64,000 nucleotides of DNA from Actinomyces glycerinitolerans (lineage in GTDB: Bacteria > Actinomycetota > Actinomycetes > Actinomycetales > Actinomycetaceae): the NCBI RefSeq assembly GCF_900098745.1, contig NZ_FQTT01000009.1, forward strand, positions 1 through 64,000. The letters run 5' to 3'. A model generated the notes under the pieces. The model saw nothing but the letters and a program-made list of their open reading frames with translations. It searched no databases and was not told the DNA's origin. A program made the translations under genes and the position numbers. Numbering within the stretch: the stretch's first letter is position 1; every line of letters begins with the position of its first letter. This document shows positions 38,029 to 46,761 of the stretch, piece after piece.

Positions 38029-39198
38029 TTAGCTACGAGTGAGATCGCGGACCACCGCGGTCATGGCAGCCCGGTAGCCGGCGACGCTGAAACGTGCCCG
38101 TGCCTCCTGCTCCCCGCGCCGGGCCAGGCGGGCGGCGAGGTCGGGGGCGGCGGCGAGCCTGCCCAGCGCAGTCGCGAGCGCCGCGGGGTCATCCGGGGGC
38201 ACGAGCAGGCCGGTGACGCCGTCGTCTACGACTTCCTTAAGGCCCTGCACGCCCGAGGCGACCAGCGGACGGGCGGCGTGCATGGCCTCCACGGCCGTAT
38301 TGCCGAAGGGCTCCTGCCGCGAGGGCACGACGACGACATCAGCCCGGTCGAGCACCGGCCAGGTCGGATGCACATAGCCGAGGAAGTCGACGTGCCCGGC
38401 CAGGTCCGGTGCGGCGGCACGCTCGCGCAGTTGCGCCTCGTACCACTCGTATCCCGGGAAGATCGAGCCGGCCACCTCCAGGGAGGCGTCGATACCGCGT
38501 TCGCGCAGCAGCGCGACCGCTTCCAGCAGCACGTCCACGCCCTTGCGGGGGGACAGCCTGCCCACCATGGCAATCCGCAGCGGTGCGTGGGGAGCGCGTT
38601 CATGCAGCGGGACGGGCGGCTGTGGCGGGCCCGCCACGCCGTTGTGCACCACCCGGGTGCGCCCTGCCAGCAGCGGCTGCGCGGACAGCAGCGCTTGCCG
38701 GGCGGCCTCGGAGTTGGCCACGATCCGGGTGGCGGCGAGCAGTGGCGCGTTCAGACCCGCGCGGATAAGCAGGTTCTGGGTGTCCTCGGCCTCGTGCACG
38801 TGTGACAGCACCGGCACGCCGGCTGCACGTCCCGCCAGCGGCCACCACGGGATCGTCACGGTGTTGGCCAAAAGCGCGTCGGCGCCGCAGGCCTTGATCA
38901 GGCCGCGCAGCCGGGCGAGTTCGCCGGGCGCCCGCGCCGCCAGGCCCGCCAGACCGCGGGGACTCAGCAGCGCCTTGCGCAGCACCGTGAAGGGGACGAC
39001 GGCGACGCGCGCCCCCACACCCTCGAGTACGCCCACCAGCGGACCGTCCTCGGGCAGGGCCACGTTGACGCGGTAGCCGGACTCGATCAGTCCGGTGATG
39101 GTCTCCACCAGCTGCCAGTCGGAGCCATACAGATCCGGGGAGGGGTGGGCGACCAGCACCAGGGGTGAGCCGGCGCGGGATGAGGTGGGAACGCTCAT
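38029..39198 (-). CDS. Glycosyltransferase family 4
   Basis: The 389-aa GT-B fold enzyme has an N-terminal Rossmann half (VLVAHPSPDLYGSDWQLVET) and a C-terminal donor-binding half with MVGRLSPRKGVDVLLEA (about 205-221) and the E-x7-E-type region VVPSRQEPFGNTAVEAMHAA, then RPLVAS (about 285-310). It probably transfers a hexose from an activated donor to a lipid-linked intermediate. ATG 39198 overlaps the upstream stop (ATGA). It is the last of three minus-strand glycosyltransferase genes (40363, 39195, 38029) that form an operon. Confidence 0.92.
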   Translation of the reverse strand: MSVPTSSRAGSPLVLVAHPSPDLYGSDWQLVETITGLIESGYRVNVALPEDGPLVGVLEGVGARVAVVPFTVLRKALLSPRGLAGLAARAPGELARLRGLIKACGADALLANTVTIPWWPLAGRAAGVPVLSHVHEAEDTQNLLIRAGLNAPLLAATRIVANSEAARQALLSAQPLLAGRTRVVHNGVAGPPQPPVPLHERAPHAPLRIAMVGRLSPRKGVDVLLEAVALLRERGIDASLEVAGSIFPGYEWYEAQLRERAAAPDLAGHVDFLGYVHPTWPVLDRADVVVVPSRQEPFGNTAVEAMHAARPLVASGVQGLKEVVDDGVTGLLVPPDDPAALATALGRLAAAPDLAARLARRGEQEARARFSVAGYRAAMTAVVRDLTRS

Positions 39199-40373
39199 GC
39201 GGGAAATGCCCCCGTTCGCCGTCCGGAGGGGCGCCGGTGTCGCGGGCCCTGCTCGGCCAGGCGGCGGCACAGTGCCTCGTAGCGGTCGGTCACCTGATCC
39301 CAGTCGTACAGGGCGGCCCGACCGCGGGACAGCTCCCCGCGGCGCGCCTGCGCGTCCGGGTCGGCCTCCGCGGAGTCGACCAGGGCGGCGACGTCGGCGG
39401 CCGTGGCCCAGTAGCGTCCGGCGTCACCGAGCACCTCCCGGTTGAAGGAGACGTCGAAGGCGTCCACGGCGGCCCCGGCGCCGATGGCGCGCAGCAGGGA
39501 GGGATTGGTGCCGCCCACGGAGTGGCCGTGGTAGTAGACGAGCGCGCCCGCGTACAGCTGGTCGAGCAGTTCCTGGTCCCAGACCCCGCCGAGTAGGCGG
39601 ACGCGGGAGTCGGCCAGCTGCTCGATGCGGGCCGTGTACTCATTCGCGTAGGGGGCTGAGCCGACGACGACGAGTGGCAGTCGTGCCCCCGAGCGGACGT
39701 AGCCGTCGACGATCACGTCCACGTGGTTCTCGATCTCGAAGCGGGCCACCACCAGGTGGAAGCCGCCGGCCTGCAGCCCGAGGTCGGCCAGCCGGTCGGT
39801 GCCGACGGCGACCTGCGGGGCCCCGTAGGCGATCAGGTCCGTGTCCGCCTCGAACTCCTCGGCGTAGTAGTCGGCGATGCCCTGGGCGTCGGCGATCAGC
39901 GCGTCCGAGTAGCGCACCGCCAGCGCCTCGGCCGCCCGGTAGTAGCGCCTGCCCGTGGGACCCCATTTGCCGCGCCGCCACTCCAGGCCATCCACGTGGG
40001 TGGCCACGGGGATGCGGGCGGCGCGCAGGGCCGGCAGGAAGGGCGAGTTGGCGGCGTTGAAGACGATGGCGACGTCCGGGTGCACGCGCGGCAGCAGGTG
40101 CCGCACCGACAGTGCGGTGTGGGAGAGCGTCTCCAGGGAGCGCTTCTTCAGCGCCGGCAGCTCCACCACCCGCATGCCGCGATACATGCGGGGCAGGGGC
40201 GTGTCCGGGTCGGGGTTGCGGGAGTAGACGAGTACCCGGTGGCCCCGTGCGGCGAGGCGACGGCCTACCTCCTCGATGGCGGTCTCGAAGCCCCCGTAGC
40301 GTGCGGGCACACCGCGGGTTCCGAGCATGGCGATGCGCAGCCGGTCGGGCCACGCGGTGGAGCTAGCAGTCAT
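39195..40373 (-). CDS. Glycosyltransferase with DUF1972 N-terminus (rhamnosyltransferase-like)
   Basis: The 392-aa protein starts with the DUF1972 signature LRIAMLGTRGVPARYGGFET (about 12-31) and has a GT1/GT4-like C-terminal half with HLVVARFEIENHVDVIVDGY and YYHGHSVGGTNPSLLRAIGAG. Relatives act as rhamnosyl- or galactosyltransferases in cell-wall rhamnan and exopolysaccharide synthesis. Its start overlaps the upstream gene by 11 bases and its stop overlaps the next start, so expression is coupled. The linkage made cannot be read from sequence. Confidence 0.92.
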   Translation of the reverse strand: MTASSTAWPDRLRIAMLGTRGVPARYGGFETAIEEVGRRLAARGHRVLVYSRNPDPDTPLPRMYRGMRVVELPALKKRSLETLSHTALSVRHLLPRVHPDVAIVFNAANSPFLPALRAARIPVATHVDGLEWRRGKWGPTGRRYYRAAEALAVRYSDALIADAQGIADYYAEEFEADTDLIAYGAPQVAVGTDRLADLGLQAGGFHLVVARFEIENHVDVIVDGYVRSGARLPLVVVGSAPYANEYTARIEQLADSRVRLLGGVWDQELLDQLYAGALVYYHGHSVGGTNPSLLRAIGAGAAVDAFDVSFNREVLGDAGRYWATAADVAALVDSAEADPDAQARRGELSRGRAALYDWDQVTDRYEALCRRLAEQGPRHRRPSGRRTGAFPA

Positions 40374-41379
40374 TGGGCCTCTCTCGTGGGGTGAAGCGTT
40401 CCCGGTGGACGAGACGCAGCCCGTCGATCGCCCCGCGTACGGCGGGCACCAGGGTGGTGGTGGGATGGGTCAGTAGCTGACGGCGGCCGCCGCGCAGGAG
40501 GATCCGCCAGGACTCCTGGGGGGTGCGCCGCACCCAGCGGGCCAGTTCTCCGCGGCGCGCCCAGCGCGTACCCAGCAGCAGGCGGTTGCGGACGTTCCAG
40601 TAGTAGTAGGTAGCCGAGTGCCGCTGCCCGCCCGGCCGTTCCCGCGACTCGGTGTCGGCCGCGCCGGCGGGGTCCGCCGATTCGCTGCCGGTTGCGTCTC
40701 GGCGGGGGCGCTGGGTTCCGCCCTCCACATGGCGGGCGACGATGTCGGTGTCGTTGAGCAGACGACCGCCGGCGGCCAGTACGCGTAGGGAGAAGTCGAC
40801 GTCCTCCCAGTACAGGAAGTAGTCCTCCGCCAGGCCACCGGTCGCCTCCCACAGCCGGCGGGAGACCGCGAAGCAGGCGCCGGTCAGCCATTCCGCGTGA
40901 CGGTGCCCCGGGATCAGAGTGGTGCGTGGGGACCGGGTAGCGCCGTCGGTCAGGTCCACGCGGTAGCCGTAGAAGACGGGCCTGCCGACATCGTCGACGA
41001 TCATGGGAGCGACGAGCGTCATGGGGTCCGCCTCTACATGCGCCACGAGCGCGGCGAGCTGATCGGGGGCGATGGTCGCGTCCGGATTGAGGATGGCGAA
41101 CGTCTGGGCGCCGGCGTCGAGTGCGGCTCGTACGCCTCGATTCACGCCGGCGCCGAAGCCGAGGTTGGCGTCGGGCAGTACCGTCAGCCAGCCGTGGGCC
41201 TGGGCCTGGGCGGTCACGGCTGCCCGCTCGGCGGGGGTCGTCGCGTTGTCTACGACCACAATCCGAGGTGTCCCGGTACTCGGGGAAGCGTCGGCGGAAA
41301 GGGGGACGAGATTGGTCTCCAGCAGCTCGTGCGATCCGTAGTTGACGACTATGACTGCCGTGGAGGAGAGGTTAGTCAT
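40363..41379 (-). CDS. Glycosyltransferase family 2 (rhamnosyltransferase-like)
   Basis: The 338-aa GT-A enzyme has VIVVNYGSHELLETNL, VVVDNATT, DANLGFGAGVNRGVRAAL (about 70-87) and LNPDATI with the metal-binding Asp, then GACFAVSRRLWEATGGLAED and WEDVDFSLR (about 193-201). This pattern is typical of WbbL/RfbF-type rhamnosyltransferases. A Gly/Arg/Ser-rich insertion (about 217-250) is unusual for the family. It is first of the three-gene minus operon and divergent from another GT2 gene. Confidence 0.92.
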   Translation of the reverse strand: MTNLSSTAVIVVNYGSHELLETNLVPLSADASPSTGTPRIVVVDNATTPAERAAVTAQAQAHGWLTVLPDANLGFGAGVNRGVRAALDAGAQTFAILNPDATIAPDQLAALVAHVEADPMTLVAPMIVDDVGRPVFYGYRVDLTDGATRSPRTTLIPGHRHAEWLTGACFAVSRRLWEATGGLAEDYFLYWEDVDFSLRVLAAGGRLLNDTDIVARHVEGGTQRPRRDATGSESADPAGAADTESRERPGGQRHSATYYYWNVRNRLLLGTRWARRGELARWVRRTPQESWRILLRGGRRQLLTHPTTTLVPAVRGAIDGLRLVHRERFTPRERPNDC

Positions 41380-41543
41380 GCCAGCCGTATCTTCTTAACC
41401 GGGGTCCGATTGGATGGTTGTGGTCGCAACCAAGGGGAGCGTCTCAGCGAGACCGCGTACTTGGGGGCGATGATACTATGCCGAGACTATTCACGAGTGG
41501 TCTACGTCGGTGGACTACTCCCGTGATCCGTTGGGAGTTCCCC

Positions 41544-42491
41544 ATGCCCGCAGACCCGCTCACCCTTGACGTGGCGGTGTGCACCTACAAGCGCCCCGAA
41601 CGGGTGGCCGGCCTGGTGCCGCAGCTGCTCTCGCAACTGCAGGACCTGGAGGAGGTCGATGCGCGGGTAGTGATCGTGGATAACGATGCCGCGGGGTCGG
41701 CCCGCGAGCGTCTCGTCAATGCCGGCGGGGTCGGTCAGGACGGGCGCGTGCATGTGGTCGTGGAGCCCACCCCGGGGCTGTCTGCGGCGCGCAACCGTGC
41801 CCTGAGCGAGGCCGCTGAGCGCGATCTGCTGGTCTTCATCGACGACGACGAGTTGCCGGGCGACGGCTGGCTCGCCGCACTGGTGGCGACCTACCGGAAC
41901 ACTGGCGCGGTCGGGGTGACGGGGCCAGTGGAGTCGGTCTTTGAGCAGCAGCCGGATCCGTGGGTGGCATCGGCTCCCGTATTCCGCAGGGTGCAGCGCC
42001 CTACGGGAACGCCCATGCGCAGTGCCGCCACCAACAACCTGCTGCTGGACATGACCGTGGTGCGCCGCCTGGGACTCGAATTCGATCCGCGCTTCGCCTT
42101 CACCGGCGGGGAGGACACCTTCTTCACCCGCTCGCTGACCGCCCGCGCCGGTGCACTCGTCTGGTGCGACGCGGCTGTGGTTTCCGAGACCGTTCCCTCC
42201 GAGCGGACCAGCCGCGAGTGGGTGCTCACCCGGGCCCGTCGTAACGCCGAGACCTGGGCCTGGGTGCGACTGCTGGACACGAGCGGCTGGCGGCGTGCCC
42301 GGCGGCGCCTGGAGTTTACGGCGCGTGGTACGGCGCTGTGGCTGGTCGGCTCGGCCTGTGCCCTGGCATCCCGAGGCGAGGATGCGGACCGTCAGGCGCA
42401 GCGGGCGCAACATGAGCACCGCGCCGCGGGCGGCCGCGGCATCCTGCGGGCGACGCTGCTGGGGCCGCGCACCGCGCCCTACGCACGCTGA
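41544..42491 (+). CDS. Glycosyltransferase family 2, copy 1 of a paralogue pair
   Basis: The 315-aa GT-A enzyme has DVAVCTYKRPERV (about 9-21), VVIVDNDAAG, PGLSAARNRALSEA, LVFIDDDELPGDGWL (about 95-109) with the DxD-type acidic cluster, and FTGGEDTFFTRSL. It is clearly paralogous to 51376-52377 (same order, SAGRNRALEEA, LLFIDDDGTPVSGWL, LSGGEDTLLTRTL). ATG 41544 is chosen for the GGGAG upstream; a longer frame to 41418 has no supported start. It converges with the beta-helix gene 60 bases downstream. Confidence 0.9.
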   Translation: MPADPLTLDVAVCTYKRPERVAGLVPQLLSQLQDLEEVDARVVIVDNDAAGSARERLVNAGGVGQDGRVHVVVEPTPGLSAARNRALSEAAERDLLVFIDDDELPGDGWLAALVATYRNTGAVGVTGPVESVFEQQPDPWVASAPVFRRVQRPTGTPMRSAATNNLLLDMTVVRRLGLEFDPRFAFTGGEDTFFTRSLTARAGALVWCDAAVVSETVPSERTSREWVLTRARRNAETWAWVRLLDTSGWRRARRRLEFTARGTALWLVGSACALASRGEDADRQAQRAQHEHRAAGGRGILRATLLGPRTAPYAR

Positions 42492-42551
42492 GACGCCGCA
42501 GCAGGTCGAATCCACGACCCCCGTGCGGGCCGTGGCCCAGCTCGCCGGTGC

Positions 42552-45326
42552 TCAGGGCTGGACCCTGGTCTCATCCTCCACACTCAGCACGGCGACCTTC
42601 AGCGCTTGCCCGGTTGAGGTGGCGCTTCCCGAGAGGTAGGTGTTGATGCGGACGACGCCGCGGCGCTGGAGCCTGGGGTCGTCGTCGGTGGCCGTGGCAT
42701 CCCACTCGGTGGGCGCGGAAGTCTCTCCCAACCAAACCTTGGCTTGCAGCGTGGTAGGCGAGGTCCCAACCGCCTCGACAATGACATTCACCCGCATCCC
42801 CGGGCTGAACGTGCCCTCTACCGGGATCGTTGCCAGCGTGGTCTCCTCGCTGCCGATGCGTTTCATCAGGGATGCGGACAGCTTACCGTTGTCCAGGGCT
42901 GTCTTGACATAGTACGAGTCAGCTACACCGGCCATGCCGCGGGCCGCGATGGAGACGTAGGTTCTACCTCCCGCTCCGTTCTCGGCGAAGGTGAAGTAGG
43001 CGTTGACACGTGTGGTCGTAGAGCTGTAATTGCGGACCGTCGCACTCGAACCAGTGCCGGCGACGTCCATCGCTATGATGCCGTACTTGCCTGTGCCGCT
43101 GGTGAAGCGGACCGCGGGGTCGACCGACCAGGATGTGCCCCAGCCGCCGCTGATCACGGTCTCGAAGTGCTCGCCCCAGATGCCGTCGCTCAGATGCGTG
43201 TTGCTGCCGAGATCGGTGGAGGAGGTATTCCAAGCCACGTTCACCAGAGCGCCTCGGTCTACCGTAGTTCCTGTTGGGAGTCCCAGGGCTGAGGCGACTA
43301 CTGCGCTGAGTGGCTTGCCCGAACCGTCGGCCGGGGAGCCATCGCGAATCCGGTAGTCGCCGCTGTAGTCGGTGATGGTGCTGGTCTCACGAACAAAGAT
43401 CGGAGAGTCGCCGCGATCGGCGCGCAGGTCGAGCGAGTGGGTGTCCTTGCCAGCAATCGTCAGGCCCTGCGCCTGCGATTCCTGCTTGAGTGTCTCGGAC
43501 ACGGCCCAGGAATCGGGTCCGATACCGAAGTTGGTCAGGTATAAGTCGGATCCCGTTGCGGGATCGATTGTCTCTGGCCGGACGAATACGTTGTAGTCGG
43601 ACTCGGAGAGCTGTTCGTTTACGCCCGCGAATCTTCCCTCCGCCTCGCCCGAGCGCCGCAGGTTTCTGGAGGCCTCGACCAGGATCATGTTCATATAGCG
43701 ATGATTCTTGTTAGCGCTGGGACTGGTGAAGGCGGTGCGCGGCTTCGATGCGATAACATTGTTGATTAGCTCGTTGTCCAGGGAGTCCCACGGCATCGGT
43801 TTACTAGTGTCTCCGCCGTTGTACTGTCCCGCACTCCACTTCTCCGTGTACGTGGCAGGACAGGTCTCCCACTCGGCCGACAGATTGCATGCGTCGACGC
43901 GTCCGTCCTCGCGCACGTAGATCGGGTCTATGGTACCAACGATCGTATTGTTCCAGACCTTGTCCCGTGCGCTGCCGGAGAGTTGTATCCCCGTCTTGGA
44001 GCCTTGAATCAAGTTGGATGCGATGACGTTGTCCTGGCCGATCTCATCGAAGATGGCGGCCTGATCGATGTTGGCGAATGAATTCGCGACGATCGTGGAG
44101 TTGATAACACCCTCATCGAGCCAGAGTGCGCTGAACGCGGTCTGGCGCTCGTGATTCATCGTCAAGTCCGAGGCGTCGAAAGGATCGTCAGAGTTCTCCA
44201 GGCGAGTCTGCGAGCGATCGAAAGCGTTGGACTCGATGCGTGCAGCATTGGTGTGGGTGATCTTAAGGTCCGCCGCTGTGCAGTACGCTCCGCATCCGGC
44301 GGTGATGAAGTTCTTCGCGCCGTTATCGCTAAAGGTGTTCCCGGACATGAATAGGCGATGTGCTCGATTAGCCCCGGCGCCATTGGAACCGTTGCCGGTG
44401 AAGCTGGAGTTCGTTACGGTGACGTCGGTAGCGTCAGAGATATGAAGTGCAGGTCCGGCCTGTGAGCCGGAGAAGGTGACGTCATCGATGTAGGAGTTGC
44501 TTGAAGCGTTGAAGACCATGGTGGCGTTGGCATTCGTGCCCCAGACCGGCTCGACGTAGCTCCACGACTGGATCGGCGCGTAGTTGCTGATCGTCAGGCC
44601 CATCACCGCTGCGCCGTTGCCGGTCATGGTGAGGGCTCGGCCGTGCTGGATGATCTCGACCGTATTGTCGCCAGGGTCGGAGCCCAGGACGTACTGTGCG
44701 CCCGTGTGCGGCCCCTGCACCCAGGAGGAGTCGCTGTCAGAGTTTGCCAACCGGGAGGCGATGGCAGGGTTCTCCTCAGCGGCCAGGTCCCTGACGTAGA
44801 AGGTCATCGTCCCCGGCTTGACCTCGCCAGGGTGGTCCACCTGGGTCAGCTCTTCGACGGTTCCGTCGGTTCCAACGAAGAACACGGCCTCTGGGAAGCG
44901 AGACATATCGCCGTCCACCTTCTTGGGATTTGTGGAGGCGTCCTGGTTGAACCGCACGAAATCAGTGCGCTTGCTGGTCCAGATGCCGTTCTGGCCAGTG
45001 AAGTCGGCCCGCGCCAGCGCCTCGGTGCCGGTAAGAACGGGCTTGGTCCCATTCTTGGCCTTGAGCGTGACTCCGTTGAGGACCAGTTCGCCCTCACGGT
45101 AAGTGCCGCTGTCAACCTCCACCGTGTCGCCCGGCTCGGCCTGCTTGAGCGCGTCCGCGATGGTTTGGAAGGGGCGTGAAGCAGTGCCGTCCGCGGGTTC
45201 ATTATTCGCTGAGGCGCTGACGTAGATGATGCTTGTCGTTGGCGCGGCCACAGCAATAGGTGGATAGGTGAGAATCAATGGCGTGAGCGTGAGCAACAGA
45301 ATGAGGGGCAGGGTAAGCCGTTGCAT
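42552..45326 (-). CDS. Secreted right-handed beta-helix protein with shared C-terminal domain
   Basis: The 924-aa protein has a signal peptide (about 1-28, MQRLTLPLILLLTLTPLILT onward). A DUF1565-like start (IIYVSASANNEPADGTASRP, FQTIADALKQAEPGDTVEV) is followed by beta-helix repeats to about 640 (NSYIDDVTFSGSQ, NTFSDNGAKNFIT, NVIASNLIQGSKTGIQLSG). This is the fold of polysaccharide lyases and surface glycan-binding proteins. The last about 220 residues form a jelly-roll-like domain also found at the end of 53309-56332. Its place among glycosyltransferases suggests it binds or trims the local polysaccharide. Codon use in 43.6-44.6 kb looks more AT-tolerant than its neighbours. Confidence 0.85.
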   Translation of the reverse strand: MQRLTLPLILLLTLTPLILTYPPIAVAAPTTSIIYVSASANNEPADGTASRPFQTIADALKQAEPGDTVEVDSGTYREGELVLNGVTLKAKNGTKPVLTGTEALARADFTGQNGIWTSKRTDFVRFNQDASTNPKKVDGDMSRFPEAVFFVGTDGTVEELTQVDHPGEVKPGTMTFYVRDLAAEENPAIASRLANSDSDSSWVQGPHTGAQYVLGSDPGDNTVEIIQHGRALTMTGNGAAVMGLTISNYAPIQSWSYVEPVWGTNANATMVFNASSNSYIDDVTFSGSQAGPALHISDATDVTVTNSSFTGNGSNGAGANRAHRLFMSGNTFSDNGAKNFITAGCGAYCTAADLKITHTNAARIESNAFDRSQTRLENSDDPFDASDLTMNHERQTAFSALWLDEGVINSTIVANSFANIDQAAIFDEIGQDNVIASNLIQGSKTGIQLSGSARDKVWNNTIVGTIDPIYVREDGRVDACNLSAEWETCPATYTEKWSAGQYNGGDTSKPMPWDSLDNELINNVIASKPRTAFTSPSANKNHRYMNMILVEASRNLRRSGEAEGRFAGVNEQLSESDYNVFVRPETIDPATGSDLYLTNFGIGPDSWAVSETLKQESQAQGLTIAGKDTHSLDLRADRGDSPIFVRETSTITDYSGDYRIRDGSPADGSGKPLSAVVASALGLPTGTTVDRGALVNVAWNTSSTDLGSNTHLSDGIWGEHFETVISGGWGTSWSVDPAVRFTSGTGKYGIIAMDVAGTGSSATVRNYSSTTTRVNAYFTFAENGAGGRTYVSIAARGMAGVADSYYVKTALDNGKLSASLMKRIGSEETTLATIPVEGTFSPGMRVNVIVEAVGTSPTTLQAKVWLGETSAPTEWDATATDDDPRLQRRGVVRINTYLSGSATSTGQALKVAVLSVEDETRVQP

Positions 45327-45437
45327 GATGTTCCCCTAACTTCGGGCGCATGCATTCTAACACGATGCGGTTGCGTGGTTAAGGGGCTGAGGTGCGTTCG
45401 TCCTGGCCGGGGGAATCCGTGCGGCCGGCGGGTTACC

Positions 45438-46103
45438 TCAAATCCGGCTGGCCTCGGGGTCGGGGGGCGGGTCCTGGTCGGCGCCGTCGTCGTCGGCGTT
45501 ATTCGTACGGCTGCGGAAGAGTATCAACGAGACCACCAGGCCGATTGCCGCCCCGGCAACGCCACCGTACACGCCGTAGCGAACCCGCGAGGGACCAGAT
45601 GGCTCCGTGGGTAGCGAGGCGGCGTCTACATCCGTCAGGGTCAGGTAGGTCTCCTCCTGAGGGCTGACCGACAGCTCGGAGACAATATGGCGCAACGCCG
45701 TCACCTCCGCCTCTGCAATCGCCTGTGCGGTCTCGGCGGATGTGGCGGTGGCAGAAACGTTGATGATCAGGCTGTTGGTGGAACTCGACACCGAGACCGC
45801 CTGCTTCACCTCCGACTCATCGAGTCCGGTGGCCTGTGCGACCTCGGACAGCGCCGACGCCGAGGTACTCAGCTGGACGATCGTGGGCATGACAGCGTTG
45901 ATGATCGTGCTCGCGGAGGAGACGCTGCGGCTGCCGTCGCTGGCGTTGGCGGCAACGAGTGCACTTGCCGTAGAGGTGTAGACGGGTGCGGCGGTCGAGG
46001 CCACGATGAGACCGACGACGACGCCAAGCGCAAGGTGTGCCAGCCATAGCGGAGCGAACCTGTAAAACAGGGCGCTGGTGCCGTCCGTTCCATCGCGGTT
46101 CAT
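45438..46103 (-). CDS. Wzz/YveK-like chain-length determinant, copy 1
   Basis: The 221-aa protein has two membrane segments (about 20-42 and 183-203) flanking an extracytoplasmic helical domain with a Ser/Thr/Ala-rich sequence, the plan of polysaccharide co-polymerases. There is no fused tyrosine-kinase domain. Start ATG 46103 follows GGAAGG at 5 nt; ATG 46121 is an alternative. It is paralogous to 57800-58414 (PVYTSTASALVAAN versus PVYRSSVTNVLAVS; SSTNSLIINVSAT versus NPTDTLLIVVRAT). It probably sets chain length with the Wzy-like protein at 56452. Confidence 0.83.
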   Translation of the reverse strand: MNRDGTDGTSALFYRFAPLWLAHLALGVVVGLIVASTAAPVYTSTASALVAANASDGSRSVSSASTIINAVMPTIVQLSTSASALSEVAQATGLDESEVKQAVSVSSSTNSLIINVSATATSAETAQAIAEAEVTALRHIVSELSVSPQEETYLTLTDVDAASLPTEPSGPSRVRYGVYGGVAGAAIGLVVSLILFRSRTNNADDDGADQDPPPDPEASRI

Positions 46104-46248
46104 GAGTACCCTTCCCGTCATGGCCGCTGCTCACTCGGGATGCGGTAAGCCACTGTGAGCGTCTTCGGGCCGCTGTCAGCGTAACAGGTTAGCCACGGTC
46201 CCGCGTCTGTGGGGTGGAATGGGCGGTGATCCCCATCGCGACCGGTGT

Positions 46249-46761
46249 TCAGGCGAGTGAGAATGGTGCCTGACTCGAGGTCGCCACGGGCACCGATTCG
46301 ATCAGGCTCAGCCCAGGGAAGAGCACCTCAACATCGCCGTTGCCTGTGACCCCGTCGAAGACGGCGAAGGCGGCAGTAAGAGATGCGTCCGTGGTGGTGC
46401 TAATCACCGCGGGCTGTTCGCTCAACGGGCGCAGACCGAGTCCGCGACTGAGCGACAGCAGGCGGATCTTCCCGGGCGTGTAGCCCATGGGGGCCATTTT
46501 GAAAGCACCGGTACTGGTCAGCAGGTCGACGCCGGCTGAGTTCGTCGCCACACGCAGCACCGTCTTGCCGTTCATAACAGCTGCAGGCCCGACGATCAAC
46601 TCCGCAGCGGCGGCGTGTGCCGACGGCGCTGTGTAATGGAGGCCGAGAGTCATCGCTGTACTGCCGACGATGATCAGGCCGAAGCGGCGTCGGCTCAGTG
46701 AGAGCTGCATGCTTGGTGTGCCCGGGGCGTGACCTCGGGTGGTCGCTAGCGATGCTTTCAT
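46249..46761 (-). CDS. Secreted protein with twin-arginine signal, unknown function
   Basis: The 170-aa product has a Tat-type signal: LSRRRFGLIIVGSTAMTLGL (about 21-40), then an APSAHA-type cleavage site near 50. The mature part is Gly/Ala/Val-rich beta-like sequence with no recognised domain. ATG 46761 overlaps the stop of the upstream GDPD-like gene (ATGA), so they are made together. Tat export suggests folding or cofactor loading before secretion. Confidence 0.72.
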   Translation of the reverse strand: MKASLATTRGHAPGTPSMQLSLSRRRFGLIIVGSTAMTLGLHYTAPSAHAAAAELIVGPAAVMNGKTVLRVATNSAGVDLLTSTGAFKMAPMGYTPGKIRLLSLSRGLGLRPLSEQPAVISTTTDASLTAAFAVFDGVTGNGDVEVLFPGLSLIESVPVATSSQAPFSLA